Assembly (NCBI GenBank): GCA_019634165.1
Contig: JAHQVT010000003.1
Span: forward strand, 1 to 64,000
Reading direction: 5' to 3'
Origin: Rhodospirillales bacterium
GTDB taxonomy: Bacteria; Pseudomonadota; Alphaproteobacteria; Rhodospirillales; Thalassospiraceae
Length of the DNA: 64,000 nucleotides
Both the position numbers and the translations under genes were made by a program. The notes below the pieces were generated by a model. It saw only the letters and a list, made by a program, of their open reading frames with translations. It ran no database searches and had not been told where the DNA came from. Of this stretch, positions 20,672-29,549 are shown one piece after another; positions within the stretch are counted from its first letter, which is position 1, and each line of letters opens with the position of its first letter.

Positions 20672-21811
20672 ATGAAGGGTATGAAGACAACCATTGCAGC
20701 AGTGGCTGCATTGCTTGTTGCCGGCGCAGCGCAGGCTGATCCGGTTAAGGTGGGGATGATCACAACGCTTTCGGGCGGTGGTGCTGGTCTGGGTATTGAT
20801 GCACGCGACGGCTTTATGCTGGCCGTCAAACAGGCAAACAATCCTGAACTTGAAGTCGTGATCGAAGACGATCAGCGCAAACCCGATGTTGCGGTTCAGC
20901 TTGCAGACAAATTGATCCAACAGGAAAAGGTTGATGTTCTGACCGGTATCATCTGGTCGAACCTTGCCATGGCTGTTGTTCCGTCTGCAGTTGCACAAGA
21001 CAAGCTGTATTTGTCGGTTAATGCTGCACCGTCGCAGTTGGCTGGCAAAGGCTGCAACAAGAACTATTTCGCAGTTTCCTATCAGAACGACAACCTGCAC
21101 GAAGCTGCCGGTGGTTATGCATCGACCGAAGGGTATAAAAACACCTTCATTCTGGCGCCGAACTATCCGGCGGGCAAAGATTCCCTTACCGGTTTCAAAC
21201 GCTTCTTCTTTGGTGATATCGCCGGTGAAGTTTACACCAAGCTTGGCCAGACCGATTACGCTGCCGAAATCGCACAGATCCGTGCTTCGGGTGCTGATAG
21301 CGTCTTCTTCTTCCTTCCGGGCGGCATGGGCATTGCGTTCATGAAACAGTATGCCCAGTCGGGTGTTGATATTCCGCTGATCGGCCCGGCATTCTCGATG
21401 GATCAGGGTATCCTTGGTGCGGTTGGTGATGCCGCACTTGGTGTTAAAAACACCTCGAACTGGTCAAAAGACATCGACAATCCGACCAACAAGGCATTTG
21501 TTGAAACCTTCCAGGCTGAATATGGCCGTCTGCCGTCGCTTTATGCGTCGTTTGGTTTCGATACGGCCAACCTGCTGCTTTCAGCAATGGGCAAAGCAAG
21601 CATTACCGACAAGGAGGCTTTCCGCAATGCGCTGCGTGAAGCTGACTTCAATTCGGTGCGCGGCAAATTTGTCTTTGGTCCGAACCAGCATCCGATTCAG
21701 GACATTTACGTTCGTGAAGTCGTGAAAGAAGGCGACGTTCTGACCAACAAAATTGTTGGTATTGGCCTTAAAGACCACTCTGACGCTTATGCGTCGGAAT
21801 GCTCGATGTAA
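20672..21811 (+). CDS. ABC transporter substrate-binding protein (Leu/Ile/Val-type; candidate Trp/kynurenine/anthranilate importer)
   Basis: Signal peptide, periplasmic-binding type 1 fold (VKVGMITTLSGGGAGLGIDARDGFMLAV). Confidence 0.88.
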   Translation: MKGMKTTIAAVAALLVAGAAQADPVKVGMITTLSGGGAGLGIDARDGFMLAVKQANNPELEVVIEDDQRKPDVAVQLADKLIQQEKVDVLTGIIWSNLAMAVVPSAVAQDKLYLSVNAAPSQLAGKGCNKNYFAVSYQNDNLHEAAGGYASTEGYKNTFILAPNYPAGKDSLTGFKRFFFGDIAGEVYTKLGQTDYAAEIAQIRASGADSVFFFLPGGMGIAFMKQYAQSGVDIPLIGPAFSMDQGILGAVGDAALGVKNTSNWSKDIDNPTNKAFVETFQAEYGRLPSLYASFGFDTANLLLSAMGKASITDKEAFRNALREADFNSVRGKFVFGPNQHPIQDIYVREVVKEGDVLTNKIVGIGLKDHSDAYASECSM

Positions 21812-21822
21812 TCACGAGCGAA

Positions 21823-21874
21823 CAAGACGGTGGGGGCCGGTCCCGATATTTAAAATCGGCCCCCGACCACCTTG
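21823..21874 (+). promoter_or_regulatory. GC-rich intercistronic hairpin after the livJ-like gene
   Basis: GGGGGCCG (21832-21839)/CGGCCCCC (21857-21864), outer CAAG/CTTG pairing. Confidence 0.7.
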
Positions 21875-21892
21875 TGACGGAGTTATTCAATA

Positions 21893-22810
21893 ATGTTCTC
21901 TCTTTTCGTCGAGCAGCTTTTAAACGGCCTGCAGTCCGGTGTGATGCTGTTTTTGATGGCATCGGGGCTGACGCTGGTTTTCGGCGTGATGGGGCTGATT
22001 AATCTGGCCCATGGCTCGCTCTATATGGTTGGTGCATTTGCCTGTGCGGCAGTTGCGGCATGGACCGGTTCGTTCTGGCTTGGCCTTGTTGCCAGCTTGA
22101 TGGCCGCGGCCCTTGCCGGTGCATTGGTTGAAATGCTAATTATTCGCCGCTTATATAATCGTGATCACCTTGATCAGGTTCTGGCGACTTTTGCGCTTAT
22201 TTTAATTTTTTCCGAAGGCACGCGGTGGATTTTTGGATCCTTCCCGCTGTTTCTAAGCGTCCCTGAATTTTTGACGGGCACGGTTATTCTGCCCGGTGAT
22301 GTTGAATATCCGCTGTTTCGTTTTGCCATCATTATTGCTGGCTTTGTCGTGGCGGCGGGCTTGTTCCTGTTGATCGGGAAAACCCGCCTTGGCATTCGTA
22401 TCCGTGCAGGCGAAGCAGATCGGGGTATGATCGCGGCCCTTGGTGTGAATATCGATCGTCTTTACACAATTGTCTTTGCCCTAGGTGCTGCTCTTGCCGG
22501 TCTTGCCGGTGCGTTTGTTGGCACCACCCAATCGGTTCAGGTCGGAATGGGCGAGCCGGTTCTTATTCTGGCATTCGTTGTGATTGTGATTGGCGGCATT
22601 GGATCAATCAAAGGGGCGCTGATTGGATCGCTTTTGGTTGGGTTTACCGACACGATGGGGCGGTTTTTATTGCCGCACGCATTCGCAACCTTCCTTGATC
22701 CGTCCAGTGCAACCGCCATTGGTTCCGCACTTGCATCCATGTTGATTTATATCGTTATGGCGTTGGTTTTGTTCCTGCGTCCAAGCGGTTTGTTCGGGAC
22801 GGAAGCCTGA
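21893..22810 (+). CDS. Branched-chain amino acid-type ABC permease (LivH-like)
   Basis: ASGLTLVFGVMGLINLAHGSLYMVGAF. Confidence 0.92.
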   Translation: MFSLFVEQLLNGLQSGVMLFLMASGLTLVFGVMGLINLAHGSLYMVGAFACAAVAAWTGSFWLGLVASLMAAALAGALVEMLIIRRLYNRDHLDQVLATFALILIFSEGTRWIFGSFPLFLSVPEFLTGTVILPGDVEYPLFRFAIIIAGFVVAAGLFLLIGKTRLGIRIRAGEADRGMIAALGVNIDRLYTIVFALGAALAGLAGAFVGTTQSVQVGMGEPVLILAFVVIVIGGIGSIKGALIGSLLVGFTDTMGRFLLPHAFATFLDPSSATAIGSALASMLIYIVMALVLFLRPSGLFGTEA

Positions 22811-22811
22811 T

Positions 22812-23798
22812 ATGACCATGAACCGCGAAACACTTATCAATTCCATTCTTGCCATTACACTGATTGCTGTACCGTTGATCGCGCTTGGCATGGATGAACC
22901 GTTCATCATTACATTGGCAACCAAGGTGGCGATTTTTGCCATGGCGGGTGTCGGGCTTAATCTTGTTCTGGGCTATGGCGGGCTTGTGTCCTTTGGCCAT
23001 GCGGCGTTCTTTGGGATTGGCGGATATGCTGCCGGTATCCTTGCCAGCCATGCGCTGAATTATGAACCGATCATGTCCTGGCCGTTCGAACTTGAAGGCA
23101 CCACCCAGATGATCATTATCTGGATTGTTGCATTGATTGCATCGGCTTTGATCGCACTTGCCATCGGTGCGATTACGCTGCGGACCAGCGGTGTTTATTT
23201 CATCATGATCACGCTGGCTTTCGCACAAATGATCTATTACTTCGCAATTTCCTGGCCAGCTTATGGTGGGGAAGACGGGTTGTCGATCTATGTGCGCAAT
23301 GGGTTCCCGGGGCTTAATACCCTTGATCCGATCAGCTTCTTTGCGCTTTGTGCGGTTATGCTGGGCATTGCCATGGCGTTTTCAGCCGTTCTGATCCGGT
23401 CGCGCTTTGGTCTGGCATTGCAAGGGGCGCGTCAGAATACGCAGCGTATGACTGCTGTTGGTATTGCGCCGTTCCGCATTCGTCTGGTGGCCTTTGTCAT
23501 TTCAGCAATGATCACGGCATTGGCCGGTGCCCTTTATGCGGATCTCAACCGGTTTGTCAGCCCCAGCATGTTGTCTTGGCATATGTCGGGCGAGATCATG
23601 GTGTTTGTCATTCTGGGTGGGGTTGGACGTTTGTTCGGACCGCTGGCAGGGGCAGGGCTTTACATCATCCTTGAACATCTTCTTGGCGGGGTTTGGGAAT
23701 TCTGGCAATTGCCGCTTGGCGTGCTTTTGCTGATTGTTGTTCTGTTTGCCCGTGGCGGACTTGTCGGTGTATTGGCGGGGGAACGTAAACATGCCTAA
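22812..23798 (+). CDS. Branched-chain amino acid-type ABC permease (LivM-like)
   Basis: GLNLVLGYGGLVSFGHAAFFGIGGYAAGI. Confidence 0.92.
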   Translation: MTMNRETLINSILAITLIAVPLIALGMDEPFIITLATKVAIFAMAGVGLNLVLGYGGLVSFGHAAFFGIGGYAAGILASHALNYEPIMSWPFELEGTTQMIIIWIVALIASALIALAIGAITLRTSGVYFIMITLAFAQMIYYFAISWPAYGGEDGLSIYVRNGFPGLNTLDPISFFALCAVMLGIAMAFSAVLIRSRFGLALQGARQNTQRMTAVGIAPFRIRLVAFVISAMITALAGALYADLNRFVSPSMLSWHMSGEIMVFVILGGVGRLFGPLAGAGLYIILEHLLGGVWEFWQLPLGVLLLIVVLFARGGLVGVLAGERKHA

Positions 23799-24540
23799 TG
23801 CCATTCTTACCCTTTCAAATGTCACCAAGCAGTTCGGGTCGCTTTTGGCCAGTGATGCGGTAACGCTTGATCTGCGTCCCGGCGAAATTCACGCTTTGAT
23901 CGGTCCGAACGGGGCGGGTAAATCGACCCTGATCAAACAGATCGCGGGCGAGATTAAATCAGACAGTGGCGACATCCATTTCAACGGTCAAAACATCAAC
24001 GAATTGGATGCGGTCGCACGGTCGCGTATGGGGCTTGCCCGAACGTTTCAGGTGTCATCCTTGATGCCGGAATTCTCGGTTTTGCAGAATGTGATGCTTG
24101 CCCGCCAATCGGTTAGCGGCAAGGTGTTTCGTTTCTTCCGCCCGGTTCTAAGCGACGCATCGCTGATCGAACCGGCAATGGCACAGCTTGAACGGGTTGG
24201 TCTTGCCGACCGCGCACAAATGCGTGCAGCCGATATTTCGCACGGCGAACGTCGCCAACTTGAAATGGCGGTGGCCTTGGCCCTTGAACCAAAAGCATTT
24301 CTTTTGGATGAGCCAATGGCAGGCATGGGACCAGAAGGGTCCAAACGCCTGACCGGTTTCCTTGATGGTTTGCGGGGGCAGGCCCCAATCCTTTTGGTCG
24401 AACATGACATGGATGCGGTCTTTGCGCTGGCCGATCGGATTTCGGTTCTGGTCTATGGCCGGATCATTGCCACCGGCACGGTTGATGACATTCGCGCCAA
24501 TGATGACGTTAAACGTGCCTATCTCGGGGAGGATGCCTGA
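23791..24540 (+). CDS. ABC transporter ATP-binding protein (LivG-like)
   Basis: Walker [44 protein letters not shown] at 23791 overlaps livM stop. Confidence 0.92.
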   Translation: MPNAILTLSNVTKQFGSLLASDAVTLDLRPGEIHALIGPNGAGKSTLIKQIAGEIKSDSGDIHFNGQNINELDAVARSRMGLARTFQVSSLMPEFSVLQNVMLARQSVSGKVFRFFRPVLSDASLIEPAMAQLERVGLADRAQMRAADISHGERRQLEMAVALALEPKAFLLDEPMAGMGPEGSKRLTGFLDGLRGQAPILLVEHDMDAVFALADRISVLVYGRIIATGTVDDIRANDDVKRAYLGEDA

Positions 24541-24541
24541 T

Positions 24542-25231
24542 ATGACTGCACTTCTCGAACTTAGTGGGGTTACGGCCTTTTACGGCGCATCGCAGGCGCT
24601 GTTTGGCATTGATTTGTCGTTAAATGAAGGCGAGGCGGTTGCGCTTATGGGCCGCAACGGCATGGGAAAAACCACCACGATCAAAACCATCTGTCGCATG
24701 ATGGAACATCGGGATGGTTCAATCCGCTTTGCCGGGCAGGATTTGGCAAAAATGCCCTCGCACAAGGCTGCCCGCCTTGGCCTTGGTTTGGTGCCAGAAG
24801 GCCGTCGGTGCTTTGCCCGTTTAAGTGTGACGGAAAACCTGATTGCGGCCGCTCGTCCCGGCGAATGGGACTTTGACCGGGTGGCGGGTTTGTTCCCGCG
24901 CCTTGCCGAACGTCGCGATCAAAAGGCAATGACGTTATCGGGTGGTGAACAGCAAATGCTGGCCATTGGCCGGGCATTGATGACCAATCCGCGTCTTTTG
25001 ATTTTGGACGAAGCAACCGAAGGATTGGCACCCGTTGTCCGCAAGGAAATCTGGGCTGCGATCAATCAGTTAAAACAATCGGGCCTGACGATCCTTGTCG
25101 TCGACAAATCGCTTAAAGAACTTTCAGGTGTTGCGGATCGGTATGTCGTCGTCGAAAAGGGCGTCACCGCATGGAGTGGTGCGGTTAATGAGCTGACCGA
25201 CGATCTTGCCGACCGGTATCTGGGGGTCTGA
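24542..25231 (+). CDS. ABC transporter ATP-binding protein (LivF-like)
   Basis: Walker A GRNGMGKTT; signature LSGGEQQMLAIGRALMTNPRLLILDEATEGLAP; ATG at 24542. Confidence 0.92.
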   Translation: MTALLELSGVTAFYGASQALFGIDLSLNEGEAVALMGRNGMGKTTTIKTICRMMEHRDGSIRFAGQDLAKMPSHKAARLGLGLVPEGRRCFARLSVTENLIAAARPGEWDFDRVAGLFPRLAERRDQKAMTLSGGEQQMLAIGRALMTNPRLLILDEATEGLAPVVRKEIWAAINQLKQSGLTILVVDKSLKELSGVADRYVVVEKGVTAWSGAVNELTDDLADRYLGV

Positions 25232-25232
25232 T

Positions 25233-25664
25233 ATGGCAGTCTTTACCTACCGGCAAAAGGTCTTGTTTCAACATTGCGATCCAGCGGGGATTGTCTTTTA
25301 CCCCCGCTATTTTGAAATGGTTAATGCCACGGTCGAAGAATGGTTTGATACGGTGATTGGCTGTGGTTTTCCTACCATGCATGGCCCGATGCAGGCCGCT
25401 GTCCCAACAGCCGGTCTTACCGTCGCCTTCACCGCACCCAGCATGCTGGGGGATGTTCTTGAATTTCGTCTTGATCCGCTGCGGATCGGGCGGTCCAGTC
25501 TTGATCTCGAAATCACCGCCCATGCCGGGGGCGAGCAACGCCTGAAAACAACATTAACGCTGGTCTTTACGAAAAAAGGGGCCGGGAAGTCGGTGGCATG
25601 GCCAGATGACTTGCGTGCCAAAATCGCAAAAGAAATCAATCAAGTGGTAGAAAAAAATGCATAA
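25233..25664 (+). CDS. Acyl-CoA thioesterase (4-hydroxybenzoyl-CoA thioesterase family)
   Basis: VLFQHCDPAGIVFYPRYFEMVNATVEEWF hot-dog motif. Confidence 0.88.
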   Translation: MAVFTYRQKVLFQHCDPAGIVFYPRYFEMVNATVEEWFDTVIGCGFPTMHGPMQAAVPTAGLTVAFTAPSMLGDVLEFRLDPLRIGRSSLDLEITAHAGGEQRLKTTLTLVFTKKGAGKSVAWPDDLRAKIAKEINQVVEKNA

Positions 25665-26052
25665 AATCGTTCAGCCAGACGGATGGAAAGAGCCCAAGGG
25701 ATATGCAAATGGCGTCTTGGCACAAGGTGCAACGCTGTATATCGGTGGACAAATTGGCTGGAACGCCGATCAGGTTTTTGTGGCCAAGGGTTTCGTCGGT
25801 CAGATGGAACAGGCGCTTAAAAACATTGCCGCTGTTCTTGAAGCTGCCGGGGGCAAGCCAGAACACCTGACCCGACTGACATGGTATGTCACCGACAAAC
25901 AGGAATATCTCGCCAAACAGCGCGAAGTCGGACAGGCCTACCGCAATGTGCTTGGCAAGAATTTCCCGGCAATGACCATGGTTGTCGTCAGTGCGCTGGT
26001 CGAAGATGAAGCCATGATCGAGATCGAGGCAACGGCGGTTATTCCGCAATAA
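25657..26052 (+). CDS. RidA family (enamine/imine deaminase-like) protein
   Basis: ANGVLAQGATLYIGGQIGWN ... MVVVSALVEDEAMIEIEATAVI RidA/YjgF pattern. Confidence 0.9.
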   Translation: MHKIVQPDGWKEPKGYANGVLAQGATLYIGGQIGWNADQVFVAKGFVGQMEQALKNIAAVLEAAGGKPEHLTRLTWYVTDKQEYLAKQREVGQAYRNVLGKNFPAMTMVVVSALVEDEAMIEIEATAVIPQ

Positions 26053-26080
26053 ATCTGCGATCTGATTGGGTGTTAAAACC

Positions 26081-26110
26081 AAAGGGCAGCGTAATGCTGC
26101 CCTTTGTCAT
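26081..26110. terminator. Terminator between convergent ridA and potC-like genes
   Basis: AAAGGGCAGC-GTAAT-GCTGCCCTTT. Confidence 0.85.
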
Positions 26111-26137
26111 TTCAGATTAATTTGGCCGAAGTAAAAC

Positions 26138-27385
26138 TTAATCCGAACCATTTCCTGTCAAATTCTCTGGGGCGAAAATACCCCCGCCGCCAGACGAAGG
26201 AGCCGTGCTTGGCGCTGCCGGGGTAGCATTCGATGATCCCGACAGGTTTTCCGGGCTAAAGATGCTGCCTGCATTGCCCCCAAACGGGCTGGATGGGGCT
26301 GTGCTTGTCGCATCGTTGCCAAGCGGACCCAGCGTTGGTGTTGTCGGTGCCGGGCTGCTTTGTTTTGGTGTTTCAAGCTGCTGTTGTTCCATCAGTTTTT
26401 GCTGAAGGGCACGCTTGTCTTCCAAAATCTGGGCTGTGCAGGCACTTGAATCATAGTTCTGGATGAACAGAACCGCACCTATCGCAAGCAGTCCCAAAAT
26501 TGCGGCCACTGATCCCGGATGGGTCGCATATTTAAGGACCGGGCGTTCGGCGATGATCATTCCCCATCCCTTGGAATGATACCGGTTGCGACATTCATAA
26601 ATGATCGCCCCGATCAAGGTGATGGATATGATGATAACCGCCACAGCCGAGATCGAAGGATCAAGTCCATAGCGGACTTTTGATGACAGAACGGTGGTAA
26701 AGGTGCTGCTTGAAACAATGGTAAAGACGGTGGTGTTGTAATTTTCAAGCGACGCCAAAAATGCCAAAACCGTTGCCGACCCAATTGCCGGCGCCATGAA
26801 AGGCAAAAGCACCTTTACAAAGGCCTGTGTCGGGGTTGCCCCCATATCAAGGGCAGCTTCGGTCAGGGTGTTATCAAAACGCTGAATACGCGACAAAAAC
26901 ACCAGCATTGAATAGGCCGCAATAAAAGTCACCTGACCAAAGATGGTCAGAAACGTGCCGTCATAGAAAAAGCTTTCATAAGGCGCGTCAAAAAACGTAC
27001 CGACCCGATCCCAGAAAATCAGGGTCGAAAGACCAATCACCACACCGGGGACCAAGATCGGTGCGATAAAGATCGTATAAAGAGATGCACGCAATTTCGG
27101 CCCGACTTGCGAAAGCATGATGGCCGCGGCCAACCCAATCGGGATGGCAACCACCACGACCCCAAACCCGATCAAAAGCGAATTGCCAAGGCCTTCGATC
27201 AGTTTGTCATCGGCAACAAGTTTGCCAAACCAATCGGTGGTAAAGCATTCCCACGGACTGACACGCGGGAAGTTTGACGAGTTGAATGCCGTAATCACCA
27301 TAATGATCAGCGGGCCGAACAAATAGGCAAAGAACAGTGTCAGATAAATACCGGGCACCATTGATGTTGGGGATTTGATCTTCAT
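26138..27385 (-). CDS. PotC-like polyamine-type ABC permease with a long C-terminal extension
   Basis: Permease EAA-type motif (LTEAALDMGATPTQAFVKVLLPFMAPAIGSATVLAF); about 415 aa with extra TM, Q-rich coiled segment and Pro/Ser/Thr/Gly-rich tail. Confidence 0.88.
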   Translation of the reverse strand: MKIKSPTSMVPGIYLTLFFAYLFGPLIIMVITAFNSSNFPRVSPWECFTTDWFGKLVADDKLIEGLGNSLLIGFGVVVVAIPIGLAAAIMLSQVGPKLRASLYTIFIAPILVPGVVIGLSTLIFWDRVGTFFDAPYESFFYDGTFLTIFGQVTFIAAYSMLVFLSRIQRFDNTLTEAALDMGATPTQAFVKVLLPFMAPAIGSATVLAFLASLENYNTTVFTIVSSSTFTTVLSSKVRYGLDPSISAVAVIIISITLIGAIIYECRNRYHSKGWGMIIAERPVLKYATHPGSVAAILGLLAIGAVLFIQNYDSSACTAQILEDKRALQQKLMEQQQLETPKQSSPAPTTPTLGPLGNDATSTAPSSPFGGNAGSIFSPENLSGSSNATPAAPSTAPSSGGGGIFAPENLTGNGSD

Positions 27386-28302
27386 CGTTTGATCTCCCCG
27401 ATTGATACCTTAAATATCCGCATGGTCAGCAATACAAGGGCAATGCAAACCACCAAAAGGATCATGGCGTAGGCCGATCCGCGTGGCCAGTTCCCCCCGG
27501 AATTGAACCATTGATAGACCAGTTGCGTGAACCAGAGGTTCGAAGGGCCACCAAGGATTTGCGGGGCGGCAAGTGCGCCGGATGTCAGCATGAAAACCAT
27601 GGTCATGCCTGAAGCAATACCGGGTTTGGCATAGGGGATGACAACTTTGGAATGAACTTGCCACCAACTCGCACCCATGTCTTGAGCTGCTTCGATCTGG
27701 TTGCGATCAAGACTTTCAATCGCGTTATAAAGCGGGAAGATCATCAAAAGGATGTAGGCATATGCCAGCCCGGCATAAAGTGCCACATCCTCGCGGATGA
27801 AATCGACCGGGCTTTCAAAAAGACCAAGTCCCATGCCAACTTCATTAATCACCCCCGTACTGCCAAACAAAATCCGAAAGGCAAAAGCACGCAGGATTTC
27901 GTTGATCCAGTATGGGACAATAAGCGCAAGAACAAGCAGCCGCGCCTTGGCCCCGGTTGATGATTTCGCCAGAATGAACGCCACCGGATAGCAGATGATA
28001 AGATCAAAGACGGTGACAAAAACCGCAGACAACAGCGTTTTAAACAGAATGCTGATATCAAGGGTATTTAGCCCCCCCGATGATCCGCTGCCTTGAAAGA
28101 AATAGCGATATTGATCAATGGTATAGATGTCTTCAGGTCCACCAATCTTGCCCGGCGGCAGGTTAAGCCGGAACGAATAATCAAGCATTGTCAGTTGTGG
28201 CAGGATGATCAGAACGAACACCCATAAGCTGACCGCAAGCATCAAATAGATGGCAACCGCCATGCCATTGCGTCTTACGAGGTCATAAAACAGATCACGC
28301 AT
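27382..28302 (-). CDS. PotB-like polyamine-type ABC permease
   Basis: DRNQIEAAQDMGASWWQVHSKVVIPYAKPGIASG permease motif. Confidence 0.9.
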   Translation of the reverse strand: MRDLFYDLVRRNGMAVAIYLMLAVSLWVFVLIILPQLTMLDYSFRLNLPPGKIGGPEDIYTIDQYRYFFQGSGSSGGLNTLDISILFKTLLSAVFVTVFDLIICYPVAFILAKSSTGAKARLLVLALIVPYWINEILRAFAFRILFGSTGVINEVGMGLGLFESPVDFIREDVALYAGLAYAYILLMIFPLYNAIESLDRNQIEAAQDMGASWWQVHSKVVIPYAKPGIASGMTMVFMLTSGALAAPQILGGPSNLWFTQLVYQWFNSGGNWPRGSAYAMILLVVCIALVLLTMRIFKVSIGEIKR

Positions 28303-28318
28303 TGGTCTATCCCCTCGT

Positions 28319-29416
28319 TTACGCGCTGGCCAATTCGCCGGGTTTCAGAGCAATGCCAAGTTCCGGCGCAAAACCAAGTTTGACCGGGGCATTTGGCCCA
28401 ATCGCATTCGCACCATCATTGATCAGCGATAGTTTGATTTTCTTGCCCTGCGCATCAAGAACGATGTGGCGCATATTGCCTTCGAACTCTTCGGAGACAA
28501 ACTGGCTGTCAAACTGGTTGATGCTGTTCTCATCCTTGGTAATTTTAAGGGCTTCGGGGCGGATAAATAATTGGCAGGCATCCCCCGGAATGAGTGCAGG
28601 ACCACCAGCAGGATGACTTTCAACCTTAAACGGTGTGCCAAGTCCCGCATCAATCTCCATCATCTTGCCGTCGTTGGTTAGAACCGTCGCATCAAGAACA
28701 TTGTTTTCCCCAACAAAGGAGGCAACGAAACTGGTTGTCGGATGGTCATAGATCGATTTGCCATCGCCAATTTGTTCGATCTTGCCCTTGTTCATCACGG
28801 CAATCCGGTCTGACATGGTCAATGCTTCGCCCTGATCGTGGGTGATGTAGATAAAGGTCAGGCCGACTTGTTTTTGGATGGACCGAAGTTCGGTACGCAT
28901 ATGCTGACGCAGTTTAAGATCAAGTGCGGAAAGCGGTTCATCAAGCAACAGAATATCTGGTTCAACCGCCAAGGCACGGGCAATGGCCACACGTTGTTTT
29001 TGGCCACCGGAAAGTTCACTGACTTTCTTGTCGCCTTGCCCGGGTAAGGCGATCAGTTCAAGAAGCTCATCAGCACGTTTGCGGCGTGTTTTTTTATCAA
29101 CACCGCGGACTTCAAGCGGAAAGGAAATGTTGTCGGCAACTGTGCGCAGCGGGAAAAGTGCCAAATTCTGAAAGATAAGGGCGGTGGGACGTTTGTTTGG
29201 GCCGACCCCCTTCATGTCTTTGCCGCCGATCTTAACAACACCGCGGGTTGGTTCCTGAAATCCTGAAATACAGCGCAGCAATGTTGTCTTGCCGCAGCCA
29301 GATGGTCCAAGAAATGAAAAGAACTCGCCGCCAGCGATGTTCAGGTTTGCTTTCTGGACGGCGGTGAATTCACCGAATTCGACCCAGACATGCTCAAGCG
29401 AAATCTCTTTGGTCAT
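28319..29416 (-). CDS. PotA-like ABC ATP-binding protein
   Basis: Walker A GPSGCGKTT, LSGGQKQRVAIARALAVEPDILLLDEPLSALD; TOBE C-terminus. Confidence 0.92.
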   Translation of the reverse strand: MTKEISLEHVWVEFGEFTAVQKANLNIAGGEFFSFLGPSGCGKTTLLRCISGFQEPTRGVVKIGGKDMKGVGPNKRPTALIFQNLALFPLRTVADNISFPLEVRGVDKKTRRKRADELLELIALPGQGDKKVSELSGGQKQRVAIARALAVEPDILLLDEPLSALDLKLRQHMRTELRSIQKQVGLTFIYITHDQGEALTMSDRIAVMNKGKIEQIGDGKSIYDHPTTSFVASFVGENNVLDATVLTNDGKMMEIDAGLGTPFKVESHPAGGPALIPGDACQLFIRPEALKITKDENSINQFDSQFVSEEFEGNMRHIVLDAQGKKIKLSLINDGANAIGPNAPVKLGFAPELGIALKPGELASA

Positions 29417-29489
29417 AAACCTGGCAACCCCTGAAAAATGTCATGCACGCTGCGCGCCGGATATGCGGCGGGCAGGTGGATATTTCGCA

Positions 29490-29535
29490 AATAAAAATGG
29501 AAAAGGGCGGCACGCCGATGTGCCGTGCCGCCCGA
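29490..29535 (-). terminator. Intercistronic hairpin/attenuator between potD-like and potA-like genes
   Basis: GGGCGGCACG/CGTGCCGCCC perfect 10-bp stem (29505-29514/29524-29533), followed on the minus strand by a T-rich stretch. Confidence 0.75.
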
Positions 29536-29549
29536 TTGTGCAATAGGTT

